The notes: generated from the letters alone by a model not told the origin. Shown: positions 1 to 7,964, counted from the first letter of the stretch. The stretch is 18,962 nt of DNA from Steroidobacteraceae bacterium (GCA_025927665.1 JAICKZ010000016.1:1-18962); one strand, 5' to 3'. Made by a program: numbers and translations.

Positions 1-401
1 AAACCATCGGCGTAAATTTTTGTCGATGCTTCACCGTATACCACTGAAGCACCACCGATAAGAGATACTTTTTCACCCACTGGCAAAAATCCAACCAAAC
101 CTATACCAGCCAGTGACACGGTGGTTTTGCCATTAAGATTGGCCGAACGCGCGGCGGGGCTGGTGAAACTTGATGCCGTATCCACCGAACCTTCTATTGT
201 CAGATAACGATTCAGATACCAACCGCCACGAACACTGAGACCCAAACTTGAATCATCACATAAATTGGCTGGCGCCCCGGTGCACAGTCCGTTGATTCGC
301 ATTGCGCTAGGTCCACCACCAACATACCAAGATTCATCGATTGATCCAGCCAAGGTGTTTGCACTGATAAACAGTGCACAAATCAACCATAAAAATTTCA
401 T
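1..401 (-). CDS. Outer-membrane beta-barrel protein, N-terminal part (cut by window edge)
   Basis: This reading frame stays open from an ATG at 401 to the left edge, so only about 133 N-terminal residues are visible. It begins with a signal peptide (MKFLWLICALFISANTLAG) with a likely cleavage after Thr-Leu-Ala. The mature part starts with a WYVGGG strand, then alternating Gly/aromatic strands typical of OmpA-like or OMP_b-brl barrels (for example LGLSVRGGWYLNRYLTIEG). Two cysteines flank a short loop near residues 40-49. An ATG six bases upstream (407) is in frame, but GAGGAA is spaced correctly only for the ATG at 401. It should sit in the outer membrane; its ligand or role cannot be told. 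It lies downstream of proC on the same strand with a gap of about 60 bases. Confidence 0.75.
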   Translation of the reverse strand, partial: MKFLWLICALFISANTLAGSIDESWYVGGGPSAMRINGLCTGAPANLCDDSSLGLSVRGGWYLNRYLTIEGSVDTASSFTSPAARSANLNGKTTVSLAGIGLVGFLPVGEKVSLIGGASVVYGEASTKIYADG

Positions 402-424
402 TCTCATTCCTCACTAAAGCACAT

Positions 425-439
425 CGCATAAATTATGCG
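425..439. promoter_or_regulatory. 7-bp palindrome upstream of the outer-membrane protein gene
   Basis: CGCATAA and TTATGCG are perfect inverted copies around a single A. The site lies in the 62-base gap between proC and the outer-membrane protein gene, about 25 bases before the latter's start. A TTGAAC-like hexamer lies just upstream on the minus strand. Position and symmetry suit a promoter/operator, but this is inference from sequence only. Confidence 0.2.
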
Positions 440-463
440 CTTGTTTGTTCAACGCTCGCCATT

Positions 464-1291
464 TTACTTCGTCAACTGTTCCGCCATCTCTGCAGAGCGC
501 GATGTCGCCACTTTGACAGCTTCTGAAACAATAGACTTTAAATCACGTGCTGCAAATACTTTAAGCGCTGCTTCCGTGGTGCCGCCTTTGGAAGTCACTT
601 GTGTGCGTAACGTCGCAGGTGATTCCATTAACTCGCGTGCCATGTATCCTGAGCCATATGCAGTTTCAATGGCCAAGGTTCGCGCGACATCTGCAGGCAA
701 ACCTTGTTCAATACCGGCGGTTTCGAGTAACTCCATTAACAAGAAAAAATAAGCGGGCCCGCTGCCTGACACCGCAGTTACGGCGTCAATTAATGTTTCT
801 GATTCAACCCATATTGCTTTACCGACAGCCGACATGATTTGTAAAGCCAGTGCACGTTGCGCTGCGTTGATAGTAACGGGTGCATACATTCCTGTCATGC
901 CACAGCCGTTGAGTGCGGGACGATTCGGCATCGCACGCACCACCGGCAATCGCAGCCATTGTTCGAGATCACTGGCACGAATACCTGCAGCAACCGATAT
1001 GATCAATGGTTTGCGCAACAGCGCAGGAGATAATTCTTGTGCAATATGCGGCAATTCCTGTGGTTTTACTGCAAGCACCACGATCTCTGCATCACGAACT
1101 GCAGAATGATTGTTTTCAATGACGTTAACTTTATATTGTTGCTGCAACGATTCGAGTTGTGTCGGCAATGGATCGCTGACGGTGATATTGGCAGGAGCCA
1201 TTCCTTTAGCGATAAGTCCGCCAACCAAACTACGCGCCATATTACCGCCGCCGATAAAGGCCAGCTTGGTACTCAAAAATGTACTCATCAT
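464..1291 (-). CDS. proC: Pyrroline-5-carboxylate reductase
   Basis: ProC carries out the last step of proline synthesis, reducing 1-pyrroline-5-carboxylate with NAD(P)H in the cytoplasm. The 275-residue product has the N-terminal Rossmann dinucleotide motif FIGGGNMA (12-19), the MPNRPA segment (121-126; usually MPNTPA), and the C-terminal dimerisation domain with SGSGPAYFFLLMELLE (175-190) and TSKGGTTE (233-240). Length matches the family. The frame is open further upstream to 1360, but that would overlap yggS; the ATG pair at 1291/1288 sits directly before the Rossmann fold with a modest AAAGAG upstream, so 1291 is chosen. It lies 37 bases after the yggS stop on the same strand, the common yggS-proC arrangement, and is probably cotranscribed. 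The usual gammaproteobacterial follower yggT is absent here. Confidence 0.95.
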   Translation of the reverse strand: MMSTFLSTKLAFIGGGNMARSLVGGLIAKGMAPANITVSDPLPTQLESLQQQYKVNVIENNHSAVRDAEIVVLAVKPQELPHIAQELSPALLRKPLIISVAAGIRASDLEQWLRLPVVRAMPNRPALNGCGMTGMYAPVTINAAQRALALQIMSAVGKAIWVESETLIDAVTAVSGSGPAYFFLLMELLETAGIEQGLPADVARTLAIETAYGSGYMARELMESPATLRTQVTSKGGTTEAALKVFAARDLKSIVSEAVKVATSRSAEMAEQLTK

Positions 1292-1328
1292 TGATTGCTC
1301 TTTAAATAGAACCCGAGGCCTGAATAGA

Positions 1329-2084
1329 TTAGCGTCGCTGTCCAAAAATTGCCGTGCCAATTCTGATCATCGTTGTACCTTCTGCAATCGCCGCTTCGAA
1401 GTCATCGCTCATGCCCATTGACAAAGTGTCCAGTTGCGCATCGGCCGCCAGTTGTTGATTCAAATCCTTCTGCAATGTGGCTAATTGTGCAAAATACTTT
1501 CGCTGTTGCTCATACGAATCACTCGGCGGTGGAATGCACATAAGTCCGCGCAGTTTAAGTCGCGGTAGCTGAATAATTGTTTGCGCCAGCGAAAGTAATT
1601 CGGTTGAATCAATGCCGCCCTTGGTTTTTTCTTCGGCCAATTTTACCTGAATGCATACTTGTAAAGGCGACATGTGAATGGGACGTTGATCATTCAATCG
1701 CTGCGCAATCTTGGCACGATCCAACGTGTGCAACCAGTCAAAATGTTCCGCAATCGTTTTGGTCTTATTGCTTTGTACCTGACCAATAAAATGCCAAATC
1801 AAAGGTGTCATCTTCAAATCAAGACATGCAGACATTTTTGGTAGTGCTTCTTGCAAGTAACTTTCACCAAAATTTTGCTGACCCGCCTGTGCCGCCGCAG
1901 TTACCGCGTCTACTGAATGCTTTTTGCTGACGGCTAGTAGTTGAATCGCCGCAGGATCGCGTCCACAGCGAATTGCAACATCCGTGAGCTGTTGACGCAC
2001 GGCGTTAAGGCACTGGGTTATCAATCTGAAGCGGTCTTCGGGGTTTGATGGCATGGATGCTGGAAATTGCGGACTGCTTAACAT
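1329..2084 (-). CDS. yggS: YggS/PLPBP family pyridoxal-phosphate homeostasis protein
   Basis: YggS-type proteins bind pyridoxal 5'-phosphate in a single TIM-barrel domain and balance vitamin B6 and amino-acid pools; no enzyme reaction is established for them. The 251-residue product shows the PLP-lysine region LLAVSKK (Lys54), NFGESY (71-76), WHFIGQVQSNK (97-107) and the phosphate-binding tail SMGMSDDFEAAIAEG (222-236) followed by RIGTAIFG. Length is slightly above the usual 230 because of the N-terminus. The ATG at 2084 follows a strong promoter-like pair by only about 20 bases and has no Shine-Dalgarno; an in-frame ATG at 2054 would remove ten poorly conserved residues and is a real alternative. 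It is divergent from pilT and upstream of proC, as in Pseudomonas. Confidence 0.93.
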   Translation of the reverse strand: MLSSPQFPASMPSNPEDRFRLITQCLNAVRQQLTDVAIRCGRDPAAIQLLAVSKKHSVDAVTAAAQAGQQNFGESYLQEALPKMSACLDLKMTPLIWHFIGQVQSNKTKTIAEHFDWLHTLDRAKIAQRLNDQRPIHMSPLQVCIQVKLAEEKTKGGIDSTELLSLAQTIIQLPRLKLRGLMCIPPPSDSYEQQRKYFAQLATLQKDLNQQLAADAQLDTLSMGMSDDFEAAIAEGTTMIRIGTAIFGQRR

Positions 2085-2085
2085 A

Positions 2086-2112
2086 TTGGCTTGATTGTAG
2101 CTCCGTTATACT
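2086..2112 (+). promoter_or_regulatory. Possible pilT promoter overlapping the yggS promoter
   Basis: TTGGCT (2086-2091) and TATACT (2107-2112) are spaced by 15 bases, shorter than the ideal 17. The -10 matches well and shares bases 2107-2110 with the yggS -10 on the other strand. The leader to the pilT ATG would be about 80 bases. Confidence 0.25.
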
Positions 2113-2134
2113 CACCTTCGGCAGCTACTCTCAA
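2105..2134 (-). promoter_or_regulatory. Sigma-70-like promoter for yggS-proC
   Basis: On the minus strand TTGAGA (2134-2129) and TATAAC (2110-2105) are separated by 18 bases; each hexamer matches the consensus at five of six positions. Transcription would start near 2098, leaving only about 14 untranslated bases before the ATG at 2084. The -10 element overlaps a TATACT reading on the opposite strand that may serve pilT. Confidence 0.45.
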
Positions 2135-2190
2135 AATTCGACGAATACTTCGCCAGAATTTCAATTGGGCGTTGCCCTTTGCTTGTCATT

Positions 2191-2195
2191 AGGAG
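2191..2195 (+). promoter_or_regulatory. Ribosome binding site that fixes the pilT start
   Basis: AGGAG lies five bases before the ATG at 2201. It decides against an upstream in-frame start at 2045, which would run into the promoter region and add 52 residues unlike PilT. Confidence 0.75.
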
Positions 2196-2200
2196 CATTA

Positions 2201-3241
2201 ATGGCCGTCGATATCGCACAGCTACTCGCGTTTGCTGTCAAGAACAACGCTTCCGACCTGCATTTATCTGCTGGTGTGCCGCCCATGATTCGGGTGGATG
2301 GCGACATGAAGCGTGTCAACATGCCTGCACTCACTCATAAAGAAGTGCATAGCATGGTGTACGACATCATGAACGACAAGCAGCGTAAAGCGTATGAAGA
2401 ATTTTACGAAACCGATTTCTCGTTTGAAATTCCCAAGTTGGCGCGGTTTCGTGTTAATGCTTTCAATCATAATCGCGGTGCCGGTGCCGTGTTTCGTACC
2501 ATTCCATCCTTGATCATGTCACTGGATGATTTGAACGCACCGAAGATTTTTAAAGATCTGTCCATGCAACCACGCGGTCTGGTATTGGTCACCGGGCCTA
2601 CGGGTTCAGGTAAATCCACCACCCTTGCAGCCATGGTCAATTACGTCAACGACAATCGTCCGGATCACGTCATTACCATTGAAGATCCCATCGAGTTTGT
2701 TCACGAGAGCAAACGTTCATTGGTCAATCAGCGTGAAGTACATCGTGATACGTTGGGCTTCACTGAAGCACTGCGTTCAGCGCTGCGTGAAGACCCCGAT
2801 GTAGTGTTGGTGGGTGAAATGCGTGACCTTGAAACCATTCGTCTTGCATTGACTGCTGCTGAAACGGGTCATTTGGTGTTTGGTACATTGCATACCAGCT
2901 CTGCTGCCAAGACCATTGACCGTATTGTCGATGTGTTTCCTTCTGCGGAAAAGGAAATGGTTCGTACCATGTTGTCTGAATCCTTGCGTGCCGTGGTTTC
3001 GCAAACCTTGTTAAAGCGTATCGGCGGAGGTCGTATTGCTGCTCATGAAATCATGATTGGTAATCCGGCGATTCGTAACTTGATTCGCGAAGGGAAAATC
3101 GCGCAAATGTATTCTGCGATTCAGACTGGCCAGAAAGATGGCATGCAAACTTTGGATCAATGTTTGGCGGAATATTTGCAGAAAGGATTGATCAGCAAGG
3201 AAGAAGCACGTTTCCGTGCACAACATAAAGATAATTTCTAA
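2201..3241 (+). CDS. pilT: Type IV pilus retraction ATPase PilT
   Basis: PilT is the hexameric cytoplasmic motor that disassembles type IV pili, giving retraction, twitching motility and DNA uptake. The 346-residue product has the usual family length. Visible motifs in order: N-terminal PAS-like SDLHLSAG (18-25), Walker A GPTGSGKST (132-140), Asp box ITIEDPIEF (158-166), Walker B VVLVGEMRD (201-209) with catalytic Glu206, His box ETGHLVFGTLH (221-231), and the PilT-specific C-terminal AIRNLIRE (290-297) needed for retraction in characterised homologues. All key residues are present. It is the first gene of a plus-strand cluster, 32 bases before pilU, and divergent from yggS, the same layout as in Pseudomonas. 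Confidence 0.96.
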   Translation: MAVDIAQLLAFAVKNNASDLHLSAGVPPMIRVDGDMKRVNMPALTHKEVHSMVYDIMNDKQRKAYEEFYETDFSFEIPKLARFRVNAFNHNRGAGAVFRTIPSLIMSLDDLNAPKIFKDLSMQPRGLVLVTGPTGSGKSTTLAAMVNYVNDNRPDHVITIEDPIEFVHESKRSLVNQREVHRDTLGFTEALRSALREDPDVVLVGEMRDLETIRLALTAAETGHLVFGTLHTSSAAKTIDRIVDVFPSAEKEMVRTMLSESLRAVVSQTLLKRIGGGRIAAHEIMIGNPAIRNLIREGKIAQMYSAIQTGQKDGMQTLDQCLAEYLQKGLISKEEARFRAQHKDNF

Positions 3242-3260
3242 TTTGATTATTTAAGAGTTT

Positions 3261-3267
3261 GGTGGAG
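3261..3267 (+). promoter_or_regulatory. Ribosome binding site that fixes the pilU start
   Basis: GGTGGAG lies six bases before the ATG at 3274. It argues against the in-frame TTG at 3259, which would itself overlap this site. Confidence 0.65.
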
Positions 3268-3273
3268 AACAAC

Positions 3274-4434
3274 ATGGATCGCGAGCAAGCTATACGATTG
3301 ATGCAAGACCTGCTGAAACGCATGGTCGAACGCAATGGCTCCGATTTATTTATCACGGCGGGCTTTCCACCTGCCATCAAGATTGATGGCGAAGTACGTG
3401 CACAAGCCGATCGTGTGTTGACTGCGGAACAAAGTGCGGTGCTGGTGCGCGCCATCATGAATGATCGCCAGACTCGTGACTTTGATTCCACCAAAGAATG
3501 TAACTTTGCCATTGCCCCGCCGGGTATTGGTCGCTTTCGTGTTAGCGCATTTGTGCAACAAGGTCAGATGGGTTGCGTCGTACGCTTGATCAACTCAACC
3601 ATTCCGACGCTGGATACGATGGATCTGCCCGTTATTCTTAAAGACATTGTGATGTCGAAGCGTGGCCTGGTTATTGTCGTAGGCGGCACTGGCTCAGGTA
3701 AGTCCACTACATTAGCGGCCATGCTTAACTATCGCAATGAACGCAGTCGCGGTCACATTATTACGATTGAAGATCCGGTTGAATATGTACACACACCCAA
3801 GGGTTGTGTGATTACTCATCGCGAAGTCGGTGTCGATACAGAAAATTGGATGAATGCACTCAAGAATACTTTGCGTCAAGCACCTGATGTCATTCTGATC
3901 GGCGAAATTCGCGATAAAGAAACCATGGAATATGGAATTCAATTTGCTGAAACCGGCCACTTGGTATTGGCAACGCTGCATGCGAATAGTGCCAATCAAG
4001 CGTTGGATCGTATTATCAACTTTTTCCCGGAAGAGCGCCGCGAACAATTGTTGATGGATCTGTCATTGAATATCAAAGCGCTGATCTCGCAACGATTGAT
4101 TCCACGCGATGGTGCCGAAGGTCGTATTGCCGCGATGGAAATCATGTTGCATTCACCATTGATTTCAGACTTGATCTTCAAAGGTGATGTGGCACAAATC
4201 AAAGAAGTGATGTCCAAGTCAAATCGTCAAGGCATGATCACCTTCGATCAAGCATTGTACGAATTGTATGAAGCCAACATGATTTCTTATGAGGAAGCAC
4301 TGCGCAACGCCGATTCGAAAAATGAAGTGCGCTTACGTATAAAGCTAGAAAGTAAGCGCGAAATGGTTCTGTCGGATGAAGGCGCGCACAGTCTGCGCAT
4401 CATTGATGAACGCAACAGCGGCACTGTGCTTTAG
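3274..4434 (+). CDS. pilU: PilT-dependent retraction ATPase PilU
   Basis: PilU is the accessory retraction motor that assists PilT in high-force retraction of type IV pili. The 386-residue product matches the usual length of about 380. It carries SDLFITAGFPP (23-33), Walker A GGTGSGKST (137-145), ITIEDPVEY (163-171), Walker B VILIGEIRD (206-214) and the His box ETGHLVLATLHANSANQALD (226-245). The stretch KNTLRQAPDVI, the block around LMDLSLNIKALISQRLIP and the absence of AIRNLIRE (here LISDLIFKG) mark it as PilU rather than a second PilT. A polar tail of about 40 residues follows the core, as in other PilU. It sits 32 bases after pilT and 11 before a third paralogue, so all three are probably one transcript. 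Confidence 0.93.
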   Translation: MDREQAIRLMQDLLKRMVERNGSDLFITAGFPPAIKIDGEVRAQADRVLTAEQSAVLVRAIMNDRQTRDFDSTKECNFAIAPPGIGRFRVSAFVQQGQMGCVVRLINSTIPTLDTMDLPVILKDIVMSKRGLVIVVGGTGSGKSTTLAAMLNYRNERSRGHIITIEDPVEYVHTPKGCVITHREVGVDTENWMNALKNTLRQAPDVILIGEIRDKETMEYGIQFAETGHLVLATLHANSANQALDRIINFFPEERREQLLMDLSLNIKALISQRLIPRDGAEGRIAAMEIMLHSPLISDLIFKGDVAQIKEVMSKSNRQGMITFDQALYELYEANMISYEEALRNADSKNEVRLRIKLESKREMVLSDEGAHSLRIIDERNSGTVL

Positions 4435-4445
4435 TGGATTCAATC

Positions 4446-5627
4446 ATGAAAAACAAAACCAAGGAATCAGAAGACACCAACTTTACTGATACGATCGTCG
4501 AAGTTCCTGCGGCCGTAAGCGAAAGCGATGATGCATTGTCGCAATCGGGAGTACATGAAAAGCCGGTTGTTCTGAATACCAAACCATTATTCAAGTTGAT
4601 GGTTGACAAGCGTGCATCGGATTTATTTTTTACCTCTTATGCGCCAATCAAGATCAAAATTGAAGGTCGCATCATGTCCGTCAACAAACAAATGTTGACG
4701 CCTGAGGTTGTGCGTCAAGCGGCTTATGGATTGATGACGCAAGATCAAATTGAACATTTCAACGAAGAATTGGAAGTCGATTTCGCGGTATCCGAGCCGG
4801 GGCTTGGGCGATTCCGCGTCAACGTATTTTATCAACGTGGTAATCCGGCCATGGTGTTGCGTTACATCACAGCCGATATGCCGCGCATTGAAGATCTGGG
4901 ACTGCCAGAAACTTTGAAAGAATTGGTGATGATGAAACGTGGATTGATATTGATGGTGGGTTCTACTGGTTCCGGTAAGTCCACCACCTTGGCTTCAATG
5001 CTCAATTACCGCAATGAAAATTCGGCTGATCACATTATTACGATCGAAGACCCGATTGAATTTTTGCACTCGAATAAAAAATCCATCATTAACCAACGCG
5101 AGATTGGACTTGATACCAAATCGTATGCGCGTGCATTGCGAAGCGCCATGCGTGCCGCACCCGATGTGTTGTTGATCGGCGAAATTCGTGATCGTGAAAC
5201 CATGGAGGCCGTCATCATGCTGGCGGGTACGGGTCACTTGGTACTGGCAACCATTCATGCCAACAACAGCGCTGAAACCATGGATCGCGTTATTAATATT
5301 TTTCCACGTGATCAACATACGCAAGTCTTTTTGGATTTATCGCAATACTTGCGTGCCATTGTGTCGCAGCGCTTAATTCCCGGGAAAAACAAGCGCCGTG
5401 TTCCAGCGGTGGAAATGATGATCAATACACCGCATATATCCGAGTTGATTAAGAAGGGCGATGTCATCGGTATCAAAGAAGCACTGCGAACCAGCAGCGA
5501 AAAAGGTATGCAGGACTTTGACGGTGCGTTGTTCAACCTTTACAAACAAGGTCGCATTAAGCTCGATGACGCGTTGAACTACGCCGACTCGCGTACCAAT
5601 CTGGAAGCCAAGATTAACTTTGGTTGA
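4446..5627 (+). CDS. Third PilT/PilU-family ATPase, divergent paralogue with N-terminal extension
   Basis: This 393-residue protein is a secretion-type AAA+ ATPase of the PilT/PilU class. A polar, acidic N-terminal stretch (about 1-45) precedes the PAS-like domain, where SDLFFTSYAPIKI replaces the common SDLFITAG. It has Walker A GSTGSGKST (172-180), ITIEDPIEF (198-206), Walker B VLLIGEIRD (241-249) and a His box reading AGTGHLVLATIHANN (260-274), in which the Glu found in PilT and PilU is Gly261. The C-terminal motif is HISELIKKG, like PilU rather than PilT. Start choice: ATG 4446 has TGGA seven bases upstream; a GTG at 4434 overlapping the pilU stop would add four residues. It directly follows pilU (11 bases), suggesting a role in the same pilus system, perhaps as a modulator or a motor for different conditions. 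The exact role is unknown. Confidence 0.88.
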   Translation: MKNKTKESEDTNFTDTIVEVPAAVSESDDALSQSGVHEKPVVLNTKPLFKLMVDKRASDLFFTSYAPIKIKIEGRIMSVNKQMLTPEVVRQAAYGLMTQDQIEHFNEELEVDFAVSEPGLGRFRVNVFYQRGNPAMVLRYITADMPRIEDLGLPETLKELVMMKRGLILMVGSTGSGKSTTLASMLNYRNENSADHIITIEDPIEFLHSNKKSIINQREIGLDTKSYARALRSAMRAAPDVLLIGEIRDRETMEAVIMLAGTGHLVLATIHANNSAETMDRVINIFPRDQHTQVFLDLSQYLRAIVSQRLIPGKNKRRVPAVEMMINTPHISELIKKGDVIGIKEALRTSSEKGMQDFDGALFNLYKQGRIKLDDALNYADSRTNLEAKINFG

Positions 5628-5708
5628 TGCTGTGGAGCATACGTACTCCAGAGTGGTCTCGACATTGAGATAGTATTACCACTCGAGCCTTCATGACTGG
5701 AGGAATTT

Positions 5709-7475
5709 ATGTACACGGCTCCTCTCAAGGATTTGAATTTTGCATTGCATCGCGTGCTTGATGCAGGCGCGTTGAGCAACACTTCAAGATTTGCGGATTA
5801 CTCCGACGAGGTAGGTACAGCTGTTCTTGAAGAAGCGGCACGTTTTGCTGTTGACATCCTCGAACCGTTAAACATCGTAGGTGATCGTGCGGGCGCAAAA
5901 CTGGGAAATGAGGGCGTTACTTTGCCACCCGGATTTCGTGAAGCGTACCAACAGTTCATTGAAAATGGTTGGCCCCAATTGGGAATTGAAAGTGATATTG
6001 GTGGGCAAGGCATGCCATTGATATTGGTCACAGCGGTACAGGAACTTTGGTTCGGTGCCAACACTGCGTTCATGTTGTGCCCAATGCTGACTCAGGGTGC
6101 CATTGATGCATTACGTATTGCTGGCTCCGAAGAATTGAAAACGGAATTTCTGCCATCACTAGTTTCTGGTACACACACCGGTACCATGAACCTCACTGAA
6201 TCAAATGCGGGATCGGATCTCGCGGCAATTCGTACTCGCGCTGTGATGGATGGTGATCATTATAAAATTTATGGACAAAAGATATTCATCACCTACGGCG
6301 ATCATAACCTCGCCGACAACATTATTCACCTGGTATTGGCTCGCATTGATGGCGCGCCTGCGGGTATCAAAGGTATTTCACTATTTGTCGTGCCGAAGTT
6401 TATCAAGCAGACAGATGGATCATTACAACCTAACGATCTACGTTGTGTCTCGCTGGAGCACAAACTCGGCATTCATGTCAGCCCCACTTGCGTGATGTCA
6501 TTTGGCGATAAGGAAGGCGCGATCGGACACTTGGTGGGTGAAGCACATCATGGCTTAGAGTACATGTTCATTATGATGAATAGCGCGCGTTTGGCAGTGG
6601 GCGTGCAAGGCATCGGTCTTTCTGAAAGAGCATTGCAACAAGCAATTGGTTGGGCACATTCACGCATTCAAGGTCGACCCGTTGGCATGCCGACAGAAAA
6701 ACCTTTATCTATCGTGCATCATCCCGATGTCCGCCGTATGTTGTTGACCATGAAGTCGGGTGTGGATGCGATGCGTTTACTAGCGCTTTATGTGGCATTG
6801 CAATTGGATCGCGCTCATTCGTTAAGTGACACGATGCAACAAGCAAAAGCATTACAGCGTGCCGAGTTGTTGATTCCTATTGTCAAAGGATGGTCAACCG
6901 AGCGCGTAAATGAACTGGTATCGCTGGGTGTACAAATTCATGGTGGCATGGGTTATATCGAAGAAACCGGCATTGCACAAACCATGCGTGATGCACGCAT
7001 CACCGCAATCTATGAAGGCACGACTGGCATTCAGGCGAATGATTTGATTGGACGTAAACTCGCGCGCGATCAAGGCGCTGCGATGCATCGTTTGATCGAC
7101 GAAGCTCGCCAAGAAACAGAGATGCTTCACGATGACGTCAAGGTCGAAGCCGTACAAATGGCGCTGCGTTCTTTACACGATGCAACCGAGACCATATTGA
7201 TGCAGTTAAGTACTACGCCTATCGCAGCTTACGCGGTATCGGTACCGTACTTGATGTTGTGTGGTTATACCTTGGGCGGATGGTTGCTCGCTCGCGCTGC
7301 GCATGTTGCGACTCATGAAGTCGCTAACGAAGGCACCGATGCGGATTTTTTGAATGCGAAGATTCAATGCTTCAAGTTTTATTCAGCGCATATTTTGCCA
7401 ATTGTAACTGCTCTGACGGAAATCGTTAAACATGGAGCAGACAGCGTGATAAGCGCAGATGCAAAGTTGTTGTAA
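5709..7475 (+). CDS. Acyl-CoA dehydrogenase, large DmdC-like class
   Basis: FAD-dependent acyl-CoA dehydrogenases insert the alpha-beta double bond in acyl-CoA. At 588 residues this belongs to the large class (3-methylmercaptopropionyl-CoA dehydrogenase DmdC and many FadE-like proteins) that carries an extra C-terminal helical domain. Seen in order: the class-typical start APLKDLNFALHRVLD (4-18), the FAD/substrate loop MNLTESNAGSDL (160-171), KIFITYGDH (191-199), HKLGIHVSPT (251-260), QIHGGMGYIEE (409-419) and AIYEGTTGIQANDL (433-446) with the likely catalytic base Glu436. A strong GGAGG lies five bases before the ATG. It follows the third PilT-family gene by 81 bases, with no clear terminator between. 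The substrate cannot be told: medium/long-chain acyl-CoA and methylthiopropionyl-CoA are both possible, and the name DmdC would over-reach. Confidence 0.92.
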   Translation: MYTAPLKDLNFALHRVLDAGALSNTSRFADYSDEVGTAVLEEAARFAVDILEPLNIVGDRAGAKLGNEGVTLPPGFREAYQQFIENGWPQLGIESDIGGQGMPLILVTAVQELWFGANTAFMLCPMLTQGAIDALRIAGSEELKTEFLPSLVSGTHTGTMNLTESNAGSDLAAIRTRAVMDGDHYKIYGQKIFITYGDHNLADNIIHLVLARIDGAPAGIKGISLFVVPKFIKQTDGSLQPNDLRCVSLEHKLGIHVSPTCVMSFGDKEGAIGHLVGEAHHGLEYMFIMMNSARLAVGVQGIGLSERALQQAIGWAHSRIQGRPVGMPTEKPLSIVHHPDVRRMLLTMKSGVDAMRLLALYVALQLDRAHSLSDTMQQAKALQRAELLIPIVKGWSTERVNELVSLGVQIHGGMGYIEETGIAQTMRDARITAIYEGTTGIQANDLIGRKLARDQGAAMHRLIDEARQETEMLHDDVKVEAVQMALRSLHDATETILMQLSTTPIAAYAVSVPYLMLCGYTLGGWLLARAAHVATHEVANEGTDADFLNAKIQCFKFYSAHILPIVTALTEIVKHGADSVISADAKLL

Positions 7476-7484
7476 CTTTGATTG

Positions 7485-7955
7485 ATGAATATCCGGTCAC
7501 TTGAATCCATTGATTATGAAATTATCGCGCCCGTCGTCGATGAATGGTGGGGTGGACGTTCTGTACGTCAATTGCTTTCACGTTTATTCTTTGAGCACTT
7601 TCAATCCACCAGCTTCACATTAATGGAGGAAAATAAATTACGGGGTTTTCTTATTGGTTTCATCTCCCAATCATTACCACATGTGTCTTACATTCATTTT
7701 GTTTGCGTGGCGCCAGAACACCGTGGCACAGGTTGTGGCCGCGAGTTATATAGGCAGTTCTTTACGACAGTAGTGGCACTTGGATGCACCGAAGTGCGCT
7801 GTATAACATCACCTGTAAATGTAACGTCAATTGCATTTCATCAGCGTATGGGATTTCAGATCATCAGCAAAGACGGCGAACAGAATGGTTTTTCCGTTAC
7901 TTTCAATCACGCTGGAGAAGGACAACATCGAGTTGTGTTTAGAAAGTTTCTCTAG
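7485..7955 (+). CDS. GNAT-family N-acetyltransferase
   Basis: The 156-residue product has the GNAT fold signature: strand beta4 and motif A in HFVCVAPEHRGTGCGRELY (71-89), where HRGTGCG forms the acetyl-CoA pyrophosphate loop, followed by motif B SPVNVTSIAFHQRMGF (109-124). Members transfer an acetyl group from acetyl-CoA to an amine on a small molecule, peptide or protein; the acceptor here is unknown. It begins nine bases after the acyl-CoA dehydrogenase stop, so translation is probably coupled and both may share a transcript. The start is the ATG at 7485; a TTG directly before it is in frame but has no better ribosome binding site. It converges with the EamA transporter gene with nine bases between stops. 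Confidence 0.88.
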   Translation: MNIRSLESIDYEIIAPVVDEWWGGRSVRQLLSRLFFEHFQSTSFTLMEENKLRGFLIGFISQSLPHVSYIHFVCVAPEHRGTGCGRELYRQFFTTVVALGCTEVRCITSPVNVTSIAFHQRMGFQIISKDGEQNGFSVTFNHAGEGQHRVVFRKFL

Positions 7956-7964
7956 TGATAACAC

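Noticed and set aside
2045..2200. Longer PilT with 52 extra N-terminal residues
   Set aside because: AGGAG five bases before ATG 2201 and the PilT family N-terminus fix the later start; the extra part covers the divergent promoter region.
5300..5315. A third parS-like site inside the third PilT-family gene
   Set aside because: It keeps the CACGTG core and the left half, but the right half (ATCAA) breaks the pattern at several positions; it is about 12 of 16 matches and not convincing.
5633..5650. TGGAG/CTCCA hairpin after the third ATPase gene as a terminator
   Set aside because: It has a five-base stem, no T-tract, and the downstream ribosome binding site follows closely.
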